64,000 nucleotides of DNA, taken from Streptomyces anulatus (lineage in GTDB: Bacteria > Actinomycetota > Actinomycetes > Streptomycetales > Streptomycetaceae). Location of the stretch: the NCBI RefSeq assembly GCF_000721175.1, contig NZ_JOEZ01000016.1, positions 434,001 to 498,000 on the forward strand, in the 5' to 3' direction. How positions within the stretch are numbered: the first letter of the stretch is position 1; every line of letters begins with the position of its first letter. The translations under genes and the position numbers were made by a program. Shown here piece by piece: positions 33,105 to 41,267 of this stretch. A model generated the notes under the pieces. That model ran no database searches, was not told the DNA's origin, and saw only the letters and a list, made by a program, of their open reading frames with translations.

Positions 33105-34114
33105 GCGGCGACCTCCTGGGGAGCCTGGTCGGAGAGGGGCGCGGCCTCGTCGCCGGTGATCGCGAGGAACACCTCGTCGAGGCTGGGCAGGGCGGTGGCG
33201 ACATGGGCGAGGGAGAACCCCCGGACGCCCAGCAGCCCGATGACGGCGGTGAGCTGCTCGTCGCTGAGGATCGGCACGTACAGCAGCCCTTCGTCCGGCA
33301 CGGCCTGCGCCCCGGCGACGCCGTCGAGCCCGGCCTCCCGGATCGCCTGCGCCATCGCGGCCAGCTCCGCCGCGTCCGAGGGCCGGATCTGCAGGGTGCG
33401 GCCGCCGACCTTCGCCTTCAGCTCGTCGACGCCGCCCCGGGCGATGATCTTCCCCTTGTCGATCACGGTCAGCTCCTTGGCGAGCTGTTCCGCCTCCTCC
33501 ATGTACTGGGTGGTCAGCAGTACGGTCGCGCCCTCGGCGACCATCCGCCGCACCTCGTCCCAGACCTCGTTACGGGTCCGGGGATCGAGCCCCGTCGTCG
33601 GCTCGTCCAGGTAGAGCACGGCGGGGCTGCCGATCATCGAGGCGGCCAGGTCGAGCCGGCGGCGCATCCCGCCGGAGTACTCCATGCAGGCCCGTCCGGC
33701 GGCCTCGGTGAGGGAGAACCGCTCCAGCAGTTCGTCGGCGCGGGCCCGCGCCTGCTTGCGGGGCAGATCGAGCAGCCGCCCGATCATGTACAGGTTCTCC
33801 CAGCCGGAGAGCTTCTCGTCGACCGAGGCGTACTGCCCGGTCAGGCCGATGGTGCGGCGGAGCTGCCGGGGCTGCTTCACCACGTCGTAGCCCGCGACGA
33901 CCGCGTGGCCGGCGTCGGGGGTGACCAGGGTGGACAGGCAGCGTACGAGAGTGGTCTTGCCCGCGCCGTTGGGGCCGAGCACACCGAGGACGGTGCCTTC
34001 GCGGACGTCGAGGTCCACGCCGTCCAGTGCTCTGGTCTCGCCGTAGTGCTTGACCAGCCCCCGCACCTCGACGGCGTTCCGGCCGCTGCCGGGCTTGTTG
34101 TCGGTTCGTTCCAT
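33101..34114 (-). CDS. ABC exporter ATPase (DrrA-like)
   Basis: The protein is 337 residues: Walker A GPNGAGKTTL (~48), Q-loop IGLTGQYASVD, signature EYSGGMRRRLDLAASMI, Walker B VLYLDEPTTGLDP and an H-loop-position change to Q (LLTTQYMEEAEQ), which is usual in DrrA proteins. The C-terminal extension (GFSLAHVATALPSLDEVFL) is the daunorubicin-resistance type. Family members give self-resistance to anthracycline-like products. The 5' region has five 11-bp repeats. Confidence 0.94.
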   Translation of the reverse strand: MERTDNKPGSGRNAVEVRGLVKHYGETRALDGVDLDVREGTVLGVLGPNGAGKTTLVRCLSTLVTPDAGHAVVAGYDVVKQPRQLRRTIGLTGQYASVDEKLSGWENLYMIGRLLDLPRKQARARADELLERFSLTEAAGRACMEYSGGMRRRLDLAASMIGSPAVLYLDEPTTGLDPRTRNEVWDEVRRMVAEGATVLLTTQYMEEAEQLAKELTVIDKGKIIARGGVDELKAKVGGRTLQIRPSDAAELAAMAQAIREAGLDGVAGAQAVPDEGLLYVPILSDEQLTAVIGLLGVRGFSLAHVATALPSLDEVFLAITGDEAAPLSDQAPQEVAA

Positions 34115-34136
34115 GCCCACCAGCGGACCAGCACCC

Positions 34137-34191
34137 ACCGACAGACCACCGACAGACCACCGACAGACCGCCGACAGACCGCCGACACGGC
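34137..34191. promoter_or_regulatory. Five 11-bp direct repeats upstream of the ABC exporter
   Basis: Head-to-tail 11-mers (plus strand ACCGACAGACC; minus strand GGTCTGTCGGT) fill 34137-34191, 23 bp before the exporter start. The last copy is diverged. An 11-bp period is the spacing recognised by SARP winged-helix regulators. Confidence 0.65.
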
Positions 34192-34213
34192 CCGGCACCG
34201 GCCGCCGCGCGGG

Positions 34214-34250
34214 CGACAGCCCGCCGATGGGGGATGTCGGCGGGCTGTCG
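34214..34250. terminator. Terminator of panB
   Basis: A perfect 14-bp stem (CGACAGCCCGCCGA and its complement) with a 9-nt loop, 62 bp downstream of the panB stop. One arm contains TGTCGGC-GGGC-TGTCGGT, so it shares the repeat sequence of the exporter promoter. Confidence 0.75.
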
Positions 34251-34311
34251 GTGGTGCGGGAAATGGTCGGTGAACCAGCGGGCGCAGGGCGGCCCCGCGC
34301 CGGGGCCGGTG

Positions 34312-35214
34312 TCAGTGGAAGGTGTGCTCCGGCGCCGGGAACGTGCCGCCGACGACCTCGTCCGCGAACTCCTTCGCGGCATCGCCGAGGACCTGCCGCA
34401 GGTTCGCGTACTGCTTGGTGAAGCGCGGCACCTTGCCGCCGGTCAGCCCGACCATGTCCGTGTAGACCAGTACCTGGGCGTCGGTCGCGGAACCGGCGCC
34501 GATGCCGACGGTCGGGATGTGCAGCGTACGGGTGACCTCGGCGGCCAGCTCGGCGGGCACCAGCTCCAGCACGACGGCGAACGCGCCCGCGTCCTGGACG
34601 GCCTTGGCGTCGCGCAGCAGCTGCTGGGCGGCCTCCTCGCCGCGGCCCTGGACCCGGTAGCCCATCGCGTTGACGGACTGCGGGGTCAGACCGATGTGGC
34701 CCATGACCGGGATGCCGGCCTCGACCAGCAGCCGGATCTGCTCGTGGGACCGCTCGCCGCCCTCCAGCTTGACCGCGCCGACGCCCGACTCCTTGATCAG
34801 CCGGGTGGCGTTGCGCAGCGCCTGGACGGGACTCTCCTGGTACGAGCCGAAGGGCAGGTCGGCGACGATCAGGGCGCGCTTGGTGCCCCGCACGACGGCG
34901 GCGGACAGCATGGCGATCTCGTCCATCGTGACGGGCACGGTGGTCTCGTAGCCGAGGTGGACGTTGCCCATCGAGTCCCCGACGAGCATGACCGGGATCC
35001 CGGCCTCGTCGAAGACGGACGCGGTCATCGCGTCGTAGGCGGTGAGCATGGGCCACTTCTCGCCGCGCTCCGTGGCGGCGGCGATGTCGTGGACGGTGAT
35101 GCGGCGGGTGGACTTCCCTCCGTACAGCGCTTTGCTGCTGTCGGCGGACGGACCTGCGGGGGAAGCGGACGCGCCAGCGGGGGAGGACTGGTTCTGCGCA
35201 GCCTGAAGCGACAT
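34312..35214 (-). CDS. panB: 3-methyl-2-oxobutanoate hydroxymethyltransferase
   Basis: The protein is 300 residues. Conserved blocks: WPMLTAYDAMTASVFDEAGI, MLVGDSMGNVHLGYETTVPV (metal-binding Asp), ADLPFGSYQES, GAVKLEGGE, VMGHIGLTPQSVNAMGY, and VLELVPAELA with GIGAGSATDAQVLVYTDM. It performs the first committed step of pantothenate (CoA) synthesis, using 5,10-methylenetetrahydrofolate. AAGGAG lies 9 nt before the ATG at 35214, so an upstream ATG at 35235 was not chosen. The first ~35 residues are a low-complexity leader. Confidence 0.95.
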   Translation of the reverse strand: MSLQAAQNQSSPAGASASPAGPSADSSKALYGGKSTRRITVHDIAAATERGEKWPMLTAYDAMTASVFDEAGIPVMLVGDSMGNVHLGYETTVPVTMDEIAMLSAAVVRGTKRALIVADLPFGSYQESPVQALRNATRLIKESGVGAVKLEGGERSHEQIRLLVEAGIPVMGHIGLTPQSVNAMGYRVQGRGEEAAQQLLRDAKAVQDAGAFAVVLELVPAELAAEVTRTLHIPTVGIGAGSATDAQVLVYTDMVGLTGGKVPRFTKQYANLRQVLGDAAKEFADEVVGGTFPAPEHTFH

Positions 35215-35345
35215 GGCCAACGGCTCCTTCGTCATCTCGAGGCGCCCTGACGGCGTCCCCGGATCCCTTCCATGGTGGCATCCCGCCCCACCGCTCGGGA
35301 AGTGGGCCCGCCTCCCGGCCCCGTGACCGCCGAAGAAGGCTTCAA

Positions 35346-35368
35346 CGATACGAGACGGTCCCGTATCG
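35346..35368. promoter_or_regulatory. TetR-type palindrome, orphan
   Basis: CGATACG and CGTATCG form 7-bp arms around a 9-bp centre that is itself near-palindromic (GACGGTC). The arms equal the core of the operator array at 20.5 kb. It precedes a 54-codon ORF. Confidence 0.55.
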
Positions 35369-35390
35369 AAAAGGGCTGACGACTGTCCGC

Positions 35391-35555
35391 ATGTCCGTAC
35401 CGTCCGGCGCCCCCGTCCCCGCCGCCGTGCCCCGTGTCCCCGAGGCGATCCATCGCCGCCGCTGGTGGAAGCCGCTCGCCGCCGCCGGGCTCGCCGACGT
35501 GCGCGTGATGCTGGAACCGATGCGCACCCGGGGCCTGGCCCCCGGGCGAGTGTGA
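35391..35555 (+). pseudogene. Possible methyltransferase tail (54 codons)
   Basis: The frame ATG 35391 to TGA 35553-35555 encodes a peptide with RRWWKPLAAAGLADVRVMLEP, which resembles the last helix and strand of SAM methyltransferases ('WWxxLxxAGFxDVxV'). The front half looks uninformative. No ribosome binding site is evident. Probably a remnant. The rest of the gap 35215-35753 holds the palindrome above, two CTCCGTACGG copies near 35630 and a TAGGGT box at 35704-35709 for the next gene. Confidence 0.35.
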
Positions 35556-35753
35556 TCGTTCTGTCACAAGGCCCTCTTGCCGGCCCCGGACCGGAACCCG
35601 TCGTCCCGCCCCCGTCGTCCTGCTCTCCGTACGGGATCTCCGTACGGTCGTCGGAGGCCGGGCGAGCCGGTAGGTCGACGGCGGGAAGACGTCGCTCATC
35701 ACCTAGGGTCGAGAGCGCGGCGATGTGCAGGGCAAGGCAGTGAGGACAGCGCG

Positions 35754-36779
35754 ATGGTGCAGGCGTACGGAGCGGACACGGGCAACGGCAGCGCGGAGCA
35801 GCCGGGGGCCGGCGGGTCCCGCTTCCGGGACCTGCGGGACAGACTGACGTCCGACCGGGGCATCTGGCGGCGCGGGATCGTGCTGGCCCTCTGCTCGGTG
35901 CTGCTGACCCTGCTGATGGTCGTCCACGCGCAGATCCCCAACCGGCTCGGCAACCTCGGCAGCCTCATCGAGACGTTCCTGCCGTGGGTCGCGCTCTTCA
36001 TCCCGGTGCTGCTGGTCCTGGGCCTGGTGCGGCGCTCCGCGACCGCCCTGATCGCGCTGCTGCTGCCCGCCGTGGTCTGGCTCAACGTGTTCGGCGGACT
36101 GCTCACCGACAAGTCCGGCGGCGGCGGCGACCTCACCGTCGCCACCCACAACGTCAACGCCGGCAACCCCGACCCCGACGGCACCGCCCAGCAGGTCGCC
36201 GGATCCGGGGCGGACGTCGTGGCCCTCCAGGAACTCCCGGGCGGGCAGGTCTCCACGTACGAGAAGTCGCTGGCCGGCCGTTACCCGTACCACTCGGTCC
36301 AGGGCACCGTCGGGCTGTGGAGCAAGTACCCGCTCAGCGACACCAGGCCGGTCGACATCAAGATGGGCTGGACCCGGGCGATGCGCTCCACGGTCGAGAC
36401 CCCGCAGGGCGAGGTCGCGGTGTACGTGGCCCACCTGCCGTCCGTCCGCGTGAAGCTGCACGCCGGGTTCACCGCCAACCAGCGCGACGACAGCGCCGAC
36501 GCGCTCGGCGAGGCCATCGCCGACGAACCGGTGAAGCGCGTCGTTCTGCTCGGCGACCTGAACGGCACGATGAACGACCGCTCGCTGAACGCGGTCACCT
36601 CCCAGATGCGCTCCACCCAGGGCGCGGCGGGCGACGGCTTCGGATTCAGCTGGCCCGCTTCCTTCCCGATGGCCCGGATCGATCAGATCATGGTCAAGGG
36701 TGTCGAGCCGCTGTCCTCCTGGACGCTCGCGGCGACCGACAGCGACCACCTCCCGATCGCCGCCCGCGTGGAGCTGTGA
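35754..36779 (+). CDS. Membrane-anchored endonuclease/exonuclease/phosphatase-family protein
   Basis: The protein is 341 residues. Three N-terminal hydrophobic segments (residues ~45-125) anchor a C-terminal EEP domain: LTVATHNVNAGNPDPDG (metal Asn), VVALQEL (Glu), VVLLGDLNGTMND (Asp/Asn) and ATDSDHLPIAARV (Asp-His). Such metal-dependent hydrolases cut phosphodiesters, including DNA and phospholipids; the substrate is open. The topology should place the domain outside. GAGG lies 8 nt before the ATG. Followed directly by MFS debris. Confidence 0.9.
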   Translation: MVQAYGADTGNGSAEQPGAGGSRFRDLRDRLTSDRGIWRRGIVLALCSVLLTLLMVVHAQIPNRLGNLGSLIETFLPWVALFIPVLLVLGLVRRSATALIALLLPAVVWLNVFGGLLTDKSGGGGDLTVATHNVNAGNPDPDGTAQQVAGSGADVVALQELPGGQVSTYEKSLAGRYPYHSVQGTVGLWSKYPLSDTRPVDIKMGWTRAMRSTVETPQGEVAVYVAHLPSVRVKLHAGFTANQRDDSADALGEAIADEPVKRVVLLGDLNGTMNDRSLNAVTSQMRSTQGAAGDGFGFSWPASFPMARIDQIMVKGVEPLSSWTLAATDSDHLPIAARVEL

Positions 36780-36789
36780 CCACGGTCGC

Positions 36790-37095
36790 GGCCGTTTCCT
36801 CGCCGGTCTGCCCCCCCACGGCGCGTTCTTCGGCGTCGGCGCGGTCGTGGCCGCCCGGCTGGTCGCCGGGGGCCGCCGGGCGCGGGCGGTGGCGACGATG
36901 TTCCTCGGTCCGACGGTCGCCAACATCGTCGGTGTCCCCGCGGCGACCCTGCTCGGCCAGCACCTCGGCTGGCGGGCCACGTTCCTCGTGGTCGCGGCGA
37001 TCGGCCTCGCCGCGATGGCGGCCCTGGCCCGACTCGTGCCCGGCATCCCGGTCGAGGCGCACCAGGACGTACGCCGCGAACTCCGCGCCCTCGGC
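36790..37095 (+). pseudogene. Internal fragment of a DHA1 MFS exporter
   Basis: The frame reads RFLAGLPPHGAFFGVGAVVA, then ATMFLGPTVANIVGVPAATL, GQHLGWRATFLVVAAIGLAA and VRRELRAL, a good match to the TM4-TM6 section of CmlR/AraJ-type exporters. The first third and the second half of the gene are missing and no start signal exists. It lies between the EEP gene and a CTAG-bordered terminus. Confidence 0.75.
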
Positions 37096-37144
37096 GGCAC
37101 GCACGCACCAGACGCCGCCGAGCCCGCCCTCCGGGCGGACGGCG

Positions 37145-37165
37145 CTACTTTCGAACACGCCCTAG
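37145..37165. mobile_element. IS/MITE terminus-like sequence, second copy
   Basis: On the minus strand CTAGGGCGTGTTCGAAAGTA matches the terminus at 19554-19573 except for one missing base. It faces the other copy, and its CTAG includes the TAG stop codon of nadE (37162-37164). Confidence 0.5.
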
Positions 37166-38916
37166 GACGACTCGCGCCACCTGTTCGTGATCGGCAGCCG
37201 CCGGTCCTTCCCGAACCCCTTGGGCGAGATCTTCGTCCCCGGCGGGTACTGCCGCCGCTTGTACTCGGCGGTATCCACCATCCGCAGCGTCTTCGCCACC
37301 AGCTCCGCGTCGAACCCGGCCGCCACGATGGCGTCCAGCCCCTGGTCCCGGTCCACGTACATCTCCAGGATCGCGTCCAGGACGTCGTAGTCCGGCAGCG
37401 AGTCCGTGTCGACCTGCCCCGGCCGCAGCTCCGCGCTCGGCGGCTTGGTGATCGAGGCCTCCGGGATCGGCGGCGTCTGACCCCGCTCCTCGGCGGCCCG
37501 GTTGCGCCACTTCGCCAGCCGGAAGACCGACGACTTGTAGACGTCCTTGATCGGCCCGTACGCGCCGACCGCGTCCCCGTAGAGCGTGGAGTAACCGACC
37601 GCCAGCTCCGACTTGTTGCCGGGCGCCAGCACGATCTGCCCCTCCTGGTTGGACAGGGCCATCAGCATCGTGCCGCGCAGCCGCGCCTGGAGGTTCTCCT
37701 CGGCGAGGCCGGTGAGCTGGAGCGACCCCATGTAAGCGTCGAACATCGGCTCGATCGGTACGGTCCGGAAGTTGAGCCCGGTCCGCCGCGCCAGCTCGGC
37801 CGCGTCGCCCTTGGAGTGGTCCGAGGAGTACTTCGAAGGCATGGACACGCCGTACACGTTCTGCGCGCCGAGCGCATCGCACGCGATGGCCGCGCAGATC
37901 GCCGAGTCGATCCCGCCCGAGAGCCCGATCAGCACACTGCTGAAACCGTTCTTCGCAGCGTACGCACGCAGCCCGACGACCAGCGCGGAGTAGATCTCCT
38001 CGTCGTCCTCCAGCCGCTCCGCGTACCCGCCCGCGAGCTCCGGCTCGTACGCGTCCACGGGCCGGTCGGACAGCACCACGTGGTCGATGCGCAGCCCGTC
38101 GTCCACCACACCCGACGGCGCCACGGCCTCGGCGGCGGGCAGCTCCAGATCGAGGATCACGCTGCCCTCGGAGAACTGCGGGGCGCGGGCGATGACCTCG
38201 CCCTCCTTGCCGACGACGATCGAGTCGCCGTCGAAGACCAGCTCGTCCTGTCCGCCGATCATCGCCAGGTATGCCGTCGTGCAGCCGGCCTCCTGGGCCC
38301 GCTTGCGGACCAGCTCCAGCCGGGTGTCGTCCTTGTCCCGCTCGTACGGCGAGGCGTTGATCGACAGCAGCAGCCCGGCCCCGGCGGACCGGGCGGCCGG
38401 GACGCGCCCGCCGTCCTGCCACAGGTCCTCGCAGATCGCGAGGGCCACGTCGATGCCCTTGACCCGGATGACGGGCATCGAGTCACCCGGCACGAAGTAC
38501 CGGAACTCGTCGAACACCCCGTAGTTCGGCAGGTGGTGCTTGGCGAAGTTGAGCGCGATCCCGCCGCGGTGCAGCACGGCGGCGGCGTTGCGCGGGGAAC
38601 CGGCCGGCTGCCCGTAGCGCGCCGCGGCGTGCTCGGAGCGGTCCAGGTAGCCGACGAGGACCGGCAGTTCGCCGAAGCCCTCCGCGTCGAGCCGGGCGGC
38701 CAGCGCGCGCAGCGCCTGTCGCGAGGCCTCGACGAAGGACGACCGCAGGGCCAGGTCCTCGACGGGGTATCCGGTCAGCACCATCTCGGGGAACGCCACC
38801 AGGTGGGCGCCCTGCTCGGCGGCGTGCCGGGTCCAGTGGACGATCGCCTCGGAGTTGCCGGCGAGGTCGCCGACGGTCGAGTCGATCTGATTCAGTGCGA
38901 GGCGTAGTTGAGGCAC
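37162..38916 (-). CDS. nadE: Glutamine-dependent NAD+ synthetase
   Basis: The protein is 584 residues with two domains. The N-terminal glutaminase (nitrilase fold) has VAFPEMVLTGYPVEDL (Glu), NFAKHHLPNYGVFDE (Lys) and DVALAICEDLW (Cys). The C-terminal synthetase has IGLSGGIDSAICAAIACDAL (SGGIDS P-loop), GNKSELAVGY and SAELRPGQVDTDSLP. It converts nicotinate adenine dinucleotide to NAD+ with ATP and Gln. TACACT 7 nt before the GTG indicates a leaderless mRNA. The stop codon overlaps the CTAG terminus, yet the C-terminus looks complete. Confidence 0.95.
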   Translation of the reverse strand: MPQLRLALNQIDSTVGDLAGNSEAIVHWTRHAAEQGAHLVAFPEMVLTGYPVEDLALRSSFVEASRQALRALAARLDAEGFGELPVLVGYLDRSEHAAARYGQPAGSPRNAAAVLHRGGIALNFAKHHLPNYGVFDEFRYFVPGDSMPVIRVKGIDVALAICEDLWQDGGRVPAARSAGAGLLLSINASPYERDKDDTRLELVRKRAQEAGCTTAYLAMIGGQDELVFDGDSIVVGKEGEVIARAPQFSEGSVILDLELPAAEAVAPSGVVDDGLRIDHVVLSDRPVDAYEPELAGGYAERLEDDEEIYSALVVGLRAYAAKNGFSSVLIGLSGGIDSAICAAIACDALGAQNVYGVSMPSKYSSDHSKGDAAELARRTGLNFRTVPIEPMFDAYMGSLQLTGLAEENLQARLRGTMLMALSNQEGQIVLAPGNKSELAVGYSTLYGDAVGAYGPIKDVYKSSVFRLAKWRNRAAEERGQTPPIPEASITKPPSAELRPGQVDTDSLPDYDVLDAILEMYVDRDQGLDAIVAAGFDAELVAKTLRMVDTAEYKRRQYPPGTKISPKGFGKDRRLPITNRWRESS

Positions 38917-38923
38917 GTCCGCC

Positions 38924-38929
38924 AGTGTA
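38924..38929 (-). promoter_or_regulatory. -10 box for leaderless nadE
   Basis: Minus-strand TACACT, 7 nt before the GTG start. Confidence 0.6.
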
Positions 38930-38957
38930 ATCGTCTTTCTGACGCGATGTCCCGGCG

Positions 38958-38980
38958 GGCCGGGCGGAATCTGCCCGGCC
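38958..38980. terminator. Hairpin after the multicopper oxidase gene
   Basis: GGCCGGGC and GCCCGGCC form an 8-bp stem with a 7-nt loop, 60 bp past the oxidase stop. Confidence 0.55.
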
Positions 38981-39040
38981 TCACCGGAAGCGCAGGTCAG
39001 AGCCGGTCACCCGGCCCCGACTCGCCGTGCACCGCGAGGG

Positions 39041-40615
39041 TCAGCCCCGATACCCGATGACCGTCATCATCCCCGCCTCCGCGTGGTAGACGTTGTGGCA
39101 GTGGACCATCCACAGTCCCGGGTTGTCGGCGTCGAACTCCACGGTCAGCGACCGGTGCGGCAGCACGATCGCGGTGTCCTTACGTGCCCCGGCGGCGTTC
39201 CCGGCCAGCGCGAACGTGTGCCCGTGCAGATGGAGGGGATGCCACATGGCCGTCCCGTTGTCGAAGACGACCCGCACCCGCTCGCCCGTCTCGACCGGCC
39301 GCCGCTGCTTCGCGCTGTACGGCCGCCCGTCGAAGGCCCAGTCGTACTTCGCCATCCCGCCGGTGAGCCGCATCCGGATCGTCCGGTCCGGCGCACGGCC
39401 GGACAGTGCCACCGACGGGTCCGGGACCAGCCGCCCCGCCTCCACCGGCTTACCGTCCAGCTCCTTGGGCCGTACGGAGGCGGCGGGCGCGGCCCCGCTC
39501 CCGGTCCGCAGCAGAGCCAGCGCCGACGCCTTCTTCCCCTCGGCCAGCGCGGTCAGTGGGAAGACCCCGTCGCCGGCGGTGACGAGGACGTCGTACCGCT
39601 CGCCCATCCCCAGCAGCAGAGCGTCCCCCGTGGTGTGCCGCACCGGGAACCCGTCGGTGTGCGTCACGGTCATCCGGTGCCCGCCGAGCGCGACCCGGAA
39701 GGCGGTGTCGCCACCGGCGTTGATGATCCGCAGCCGGATACGGTCACCGGGCCGCGCGGTGAACGACTCCGGGTCCTCCGGCACCCGCCCGTTGACCAGG
39801 TAGTGCGGGTAGGCCACATCACCGGCGTCCCCGCCGAGCAGCTCACTGGTGGCGCCCATCATCATCCGCGAGGGCCCGTCGCCGCCCGGCTCGTCCTCGC
39901 CCGCGCCCGACATGGTGTGCGCGCCGTGATCCATCCCGCCGCCCATACCCCCGGACAGCTCGTCGAGGACAGCATCCGGAGTGGAGCCGTCCACCCCGTC
40001 GACCCAGTCGTCGAGGACGACGACCCACTCCTTGTCGTACGCCAACGGCTCCTTCGGGTCCTCGACGATCAGCGGCGCGTACAGCCCCCGGTCCTGCTGG
40101 ACGCCGGAGTGCGGGTGGAACCAGTACGTCCCCGGATGCGGCACGGCGAACCGGTAGGCGAAGTCGCCCCCGGGTGCGATGTCCCGCTGGGTCAGCCCGG
40201 GGACCCCGTCCATGTCGTTGCGCAGGGCGAGGCCGTGCCAGTGCAGTGAGGTGGGCTCCGGCAGGTGGTTGGCGAGGGTGAGCGCGAGAGTGTCGCCCGC
40301 CGTCACCCGCACCTCGCGCCCGGGCAGCCGGTCCCCGTACGCCCAGGAGGCGACGGTCCGCCCGCCGCCGAGGTCGAGCCGGGCCCGGGTGGCGGTGAGG
40401 GAGACCTCACGTACGGGCCCGGAGCCGCGCGCCGCCTCGGCCGCCTCGACCTCCTTGCCGCCGGGGGAGACGTACCTACCGGAGTCCCGCGCTCCGCCGG
40501 GGGAGTGCGCACCGCCGTGGCCGCTGCCGCCGTCGGAACAGGCGGCCAGGGCTCCCGTGCCGGCGACGGCGAGAGCGGCGCCGAGCACGGCGCGTCGAGT
40601 GTGTTGCGTGGGCAT
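39041..40615 (-). CDS. Multicopper oxidase, exported (Tat-type signal and lipobox)
   Basis: The protein is 524 residues. The leader (HTRRAVLGAALAVAGTGALA|AC) has twin Arg and a lipobox. All four copper motifs are present: LHWHGLAL (~128), YWFHPHSG (~172), HPLHLHGHTF (~458) and HCHNVYHAEAGM (~504), the last giving type 1 ligands with axial Met. A His/Met/Gly-rich loop (GGMGGGMDHGAHTMSG) near 250 may bind extra Cu. This is a three-domain CueO/CopA-like oxidase that could oxidise Cu(I). It follows the copper-type small gene by 69 bp in a likely operon. Confidence 0.93.
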   Translation of the reverse strand: MPTQHTRRAVLGAALAVAGTGALAACSDGGSGHGGAHSPGGARDSGRYVSPGGKEVEAAEAARGSGPVREVSLTATRARLDLGGGRTVASWAYGDRLPGREVRVTAGDTLALTLANHLPEPTSLHWHGLALRNDMDGVPGLTQRDIAPGGDFAYRFAVPHPGTYWFHPHSGVQQDRGLYAPLIVEDPKEPLAYDKEWVVVLDDWVDGVDGSTPDAVLDELSGGMGGGMDHGAHTMSGAGEDEPGGDGPSRMMMGATSELLGGDAGDVAYPHYLVNGRVPEDPESFTARPGDRIRLRIINAGGDTAFRVALGGHRMTVTHTDGFPVRHTTGDALLLGMGERYDVLVTAGDGVFPLTALAEGKKASALALLRTGSGAAPAASVRPKELDGKPVEAGRLVPDPSVALSGRAPDRTIRMRLTGGMAKYDWAFDGRPYSAKQRRPVETGERVRVVFDNGTAMWHPLHLHGHTFALAGNAAGARKDTAIVLPHRSLTVEFDADNPGLWMVHCHNVYHAEAGMMTVIGYRG

Positions 40616-40684
40616 ACCGAATACACCTCTGAAGATATGAAGAACCTGGTGTCACTGGGGAGGGCGGAGGTGAGACGCCCACTC

Positions 40685-41155
40685 CTAGATACGCAGCACC
40701 GACGTGCTGGCGAGCACCGGCATCCGGGGCGGCGGGACCGGGCGCAGAACCCGCAGCAGCCCCGCACCCGCCGGCGTACCGAGGGGCCGCCCATCGGCGC
40801 GCAGGCCGAGCAGCCAGGAACCGACGAGGGCGAGACCCCAGACACTGAGGACGGCGAGACAGACGGAGAGCGGATCCATGCCGCTCATGCCGCTCACGGG
40901 GGCGCCGGAGGCGGGGGAGTCGTGCGACGACGTGTGCTGCTGTACGCCGGAACCGCCCGGCGCCGGAGCGCTAGCCGGGGCGTGGACGACGCCCGGGGCC
41001 CGGCCTCCATGCTCGGTCATGGCGGGGAGCGACGACGAGCCGCCGTGCTCGGCCGGATGCCCGACCGTGTGCATGGTGACGATGCCGAACAGCAGAGCGG
41101 CGAACAGCATCAGCCGCCCGTACGTCCCGCTGCCGCTCCGCGTCGTGCCCGCCAT
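40685..41155 (-). CDS. His/Met-rich small membrane protein (DUF6153-like)
   Basis: The protein is 156 residues. An N-terminal membrane segment (LMLFAALLFGIVTMHTVGHP) is followed by a His-rich extracytoplasmic loop (EHGG, MTEHGG, HTSSHDS) and a second membrane helix (LSVCLAVLSVWGLALVGSWL). His/Met content and position ahead of a multicopper oxidase suggest a copper-binding accessory protein (inference). A CsoR-like dyad overlaps its -10 box, and the start is leaderless. I recall this arrangement from other Streptomyces. Confidence 0.8.
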   Translation of the reverse strand: MAGTTRSGSGTYGRLMLFAALLFGIVTMHTVGHPAEHGGSSSLPAMTEHGGRAPGVVHAPASAPAPGGSGVQQHTSSHDSPASGAPVSGMSGMDPLSVCLAVLSVWGLALVGSWLLGLRADGRPLGTPAGAGLLRVLRPVPPPRMPVLASTSVLRI

Positions 41156-41161
41156 GGGGCC

Positions 41162-41181
41162 ACCCTACCCCCGGCGGGTAT
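41162..41181 (-). promoter_or_regulatory. Leaderless promoter overlapped by a CsoR-like operator
   Basis: On the minus strand ATACCC-GCCGG-GGGTAG precedes and overlaps the -10 TAGGGT (41162-41167), which lies 6 nt before the ATG. ATACCC-n-GGGTAT dyads are the binding sites of the Cu(I) sensor CsoR. Confidence 0.65.
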
Positions 41182-41200
41182 ACCGGACGGTGGCCCCTGC

Positions 41201-41243
41201 GCCCCTGTGCCCCTCCGCCGGACCGGCGGAGGGGCACAGGGGC
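41201..41243. terminator. Very strong terminator of the CBS gene
   Basis: A perfect 20-bp stem with a 3-nt loop (41201-41220 with 41224-41243), 25 bp after the CBS-protein stop. Confidence 0.85.
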
Positions 41244-41267
41244 TGCCGTTCGCCCGCGCACGGAGCC

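Noticed and set aside
19554..37165. A composite transposon bounded by the CTAG termini
   Set aside because: No transposase, and the interior contains conserved core genes (map, panB, nadE).
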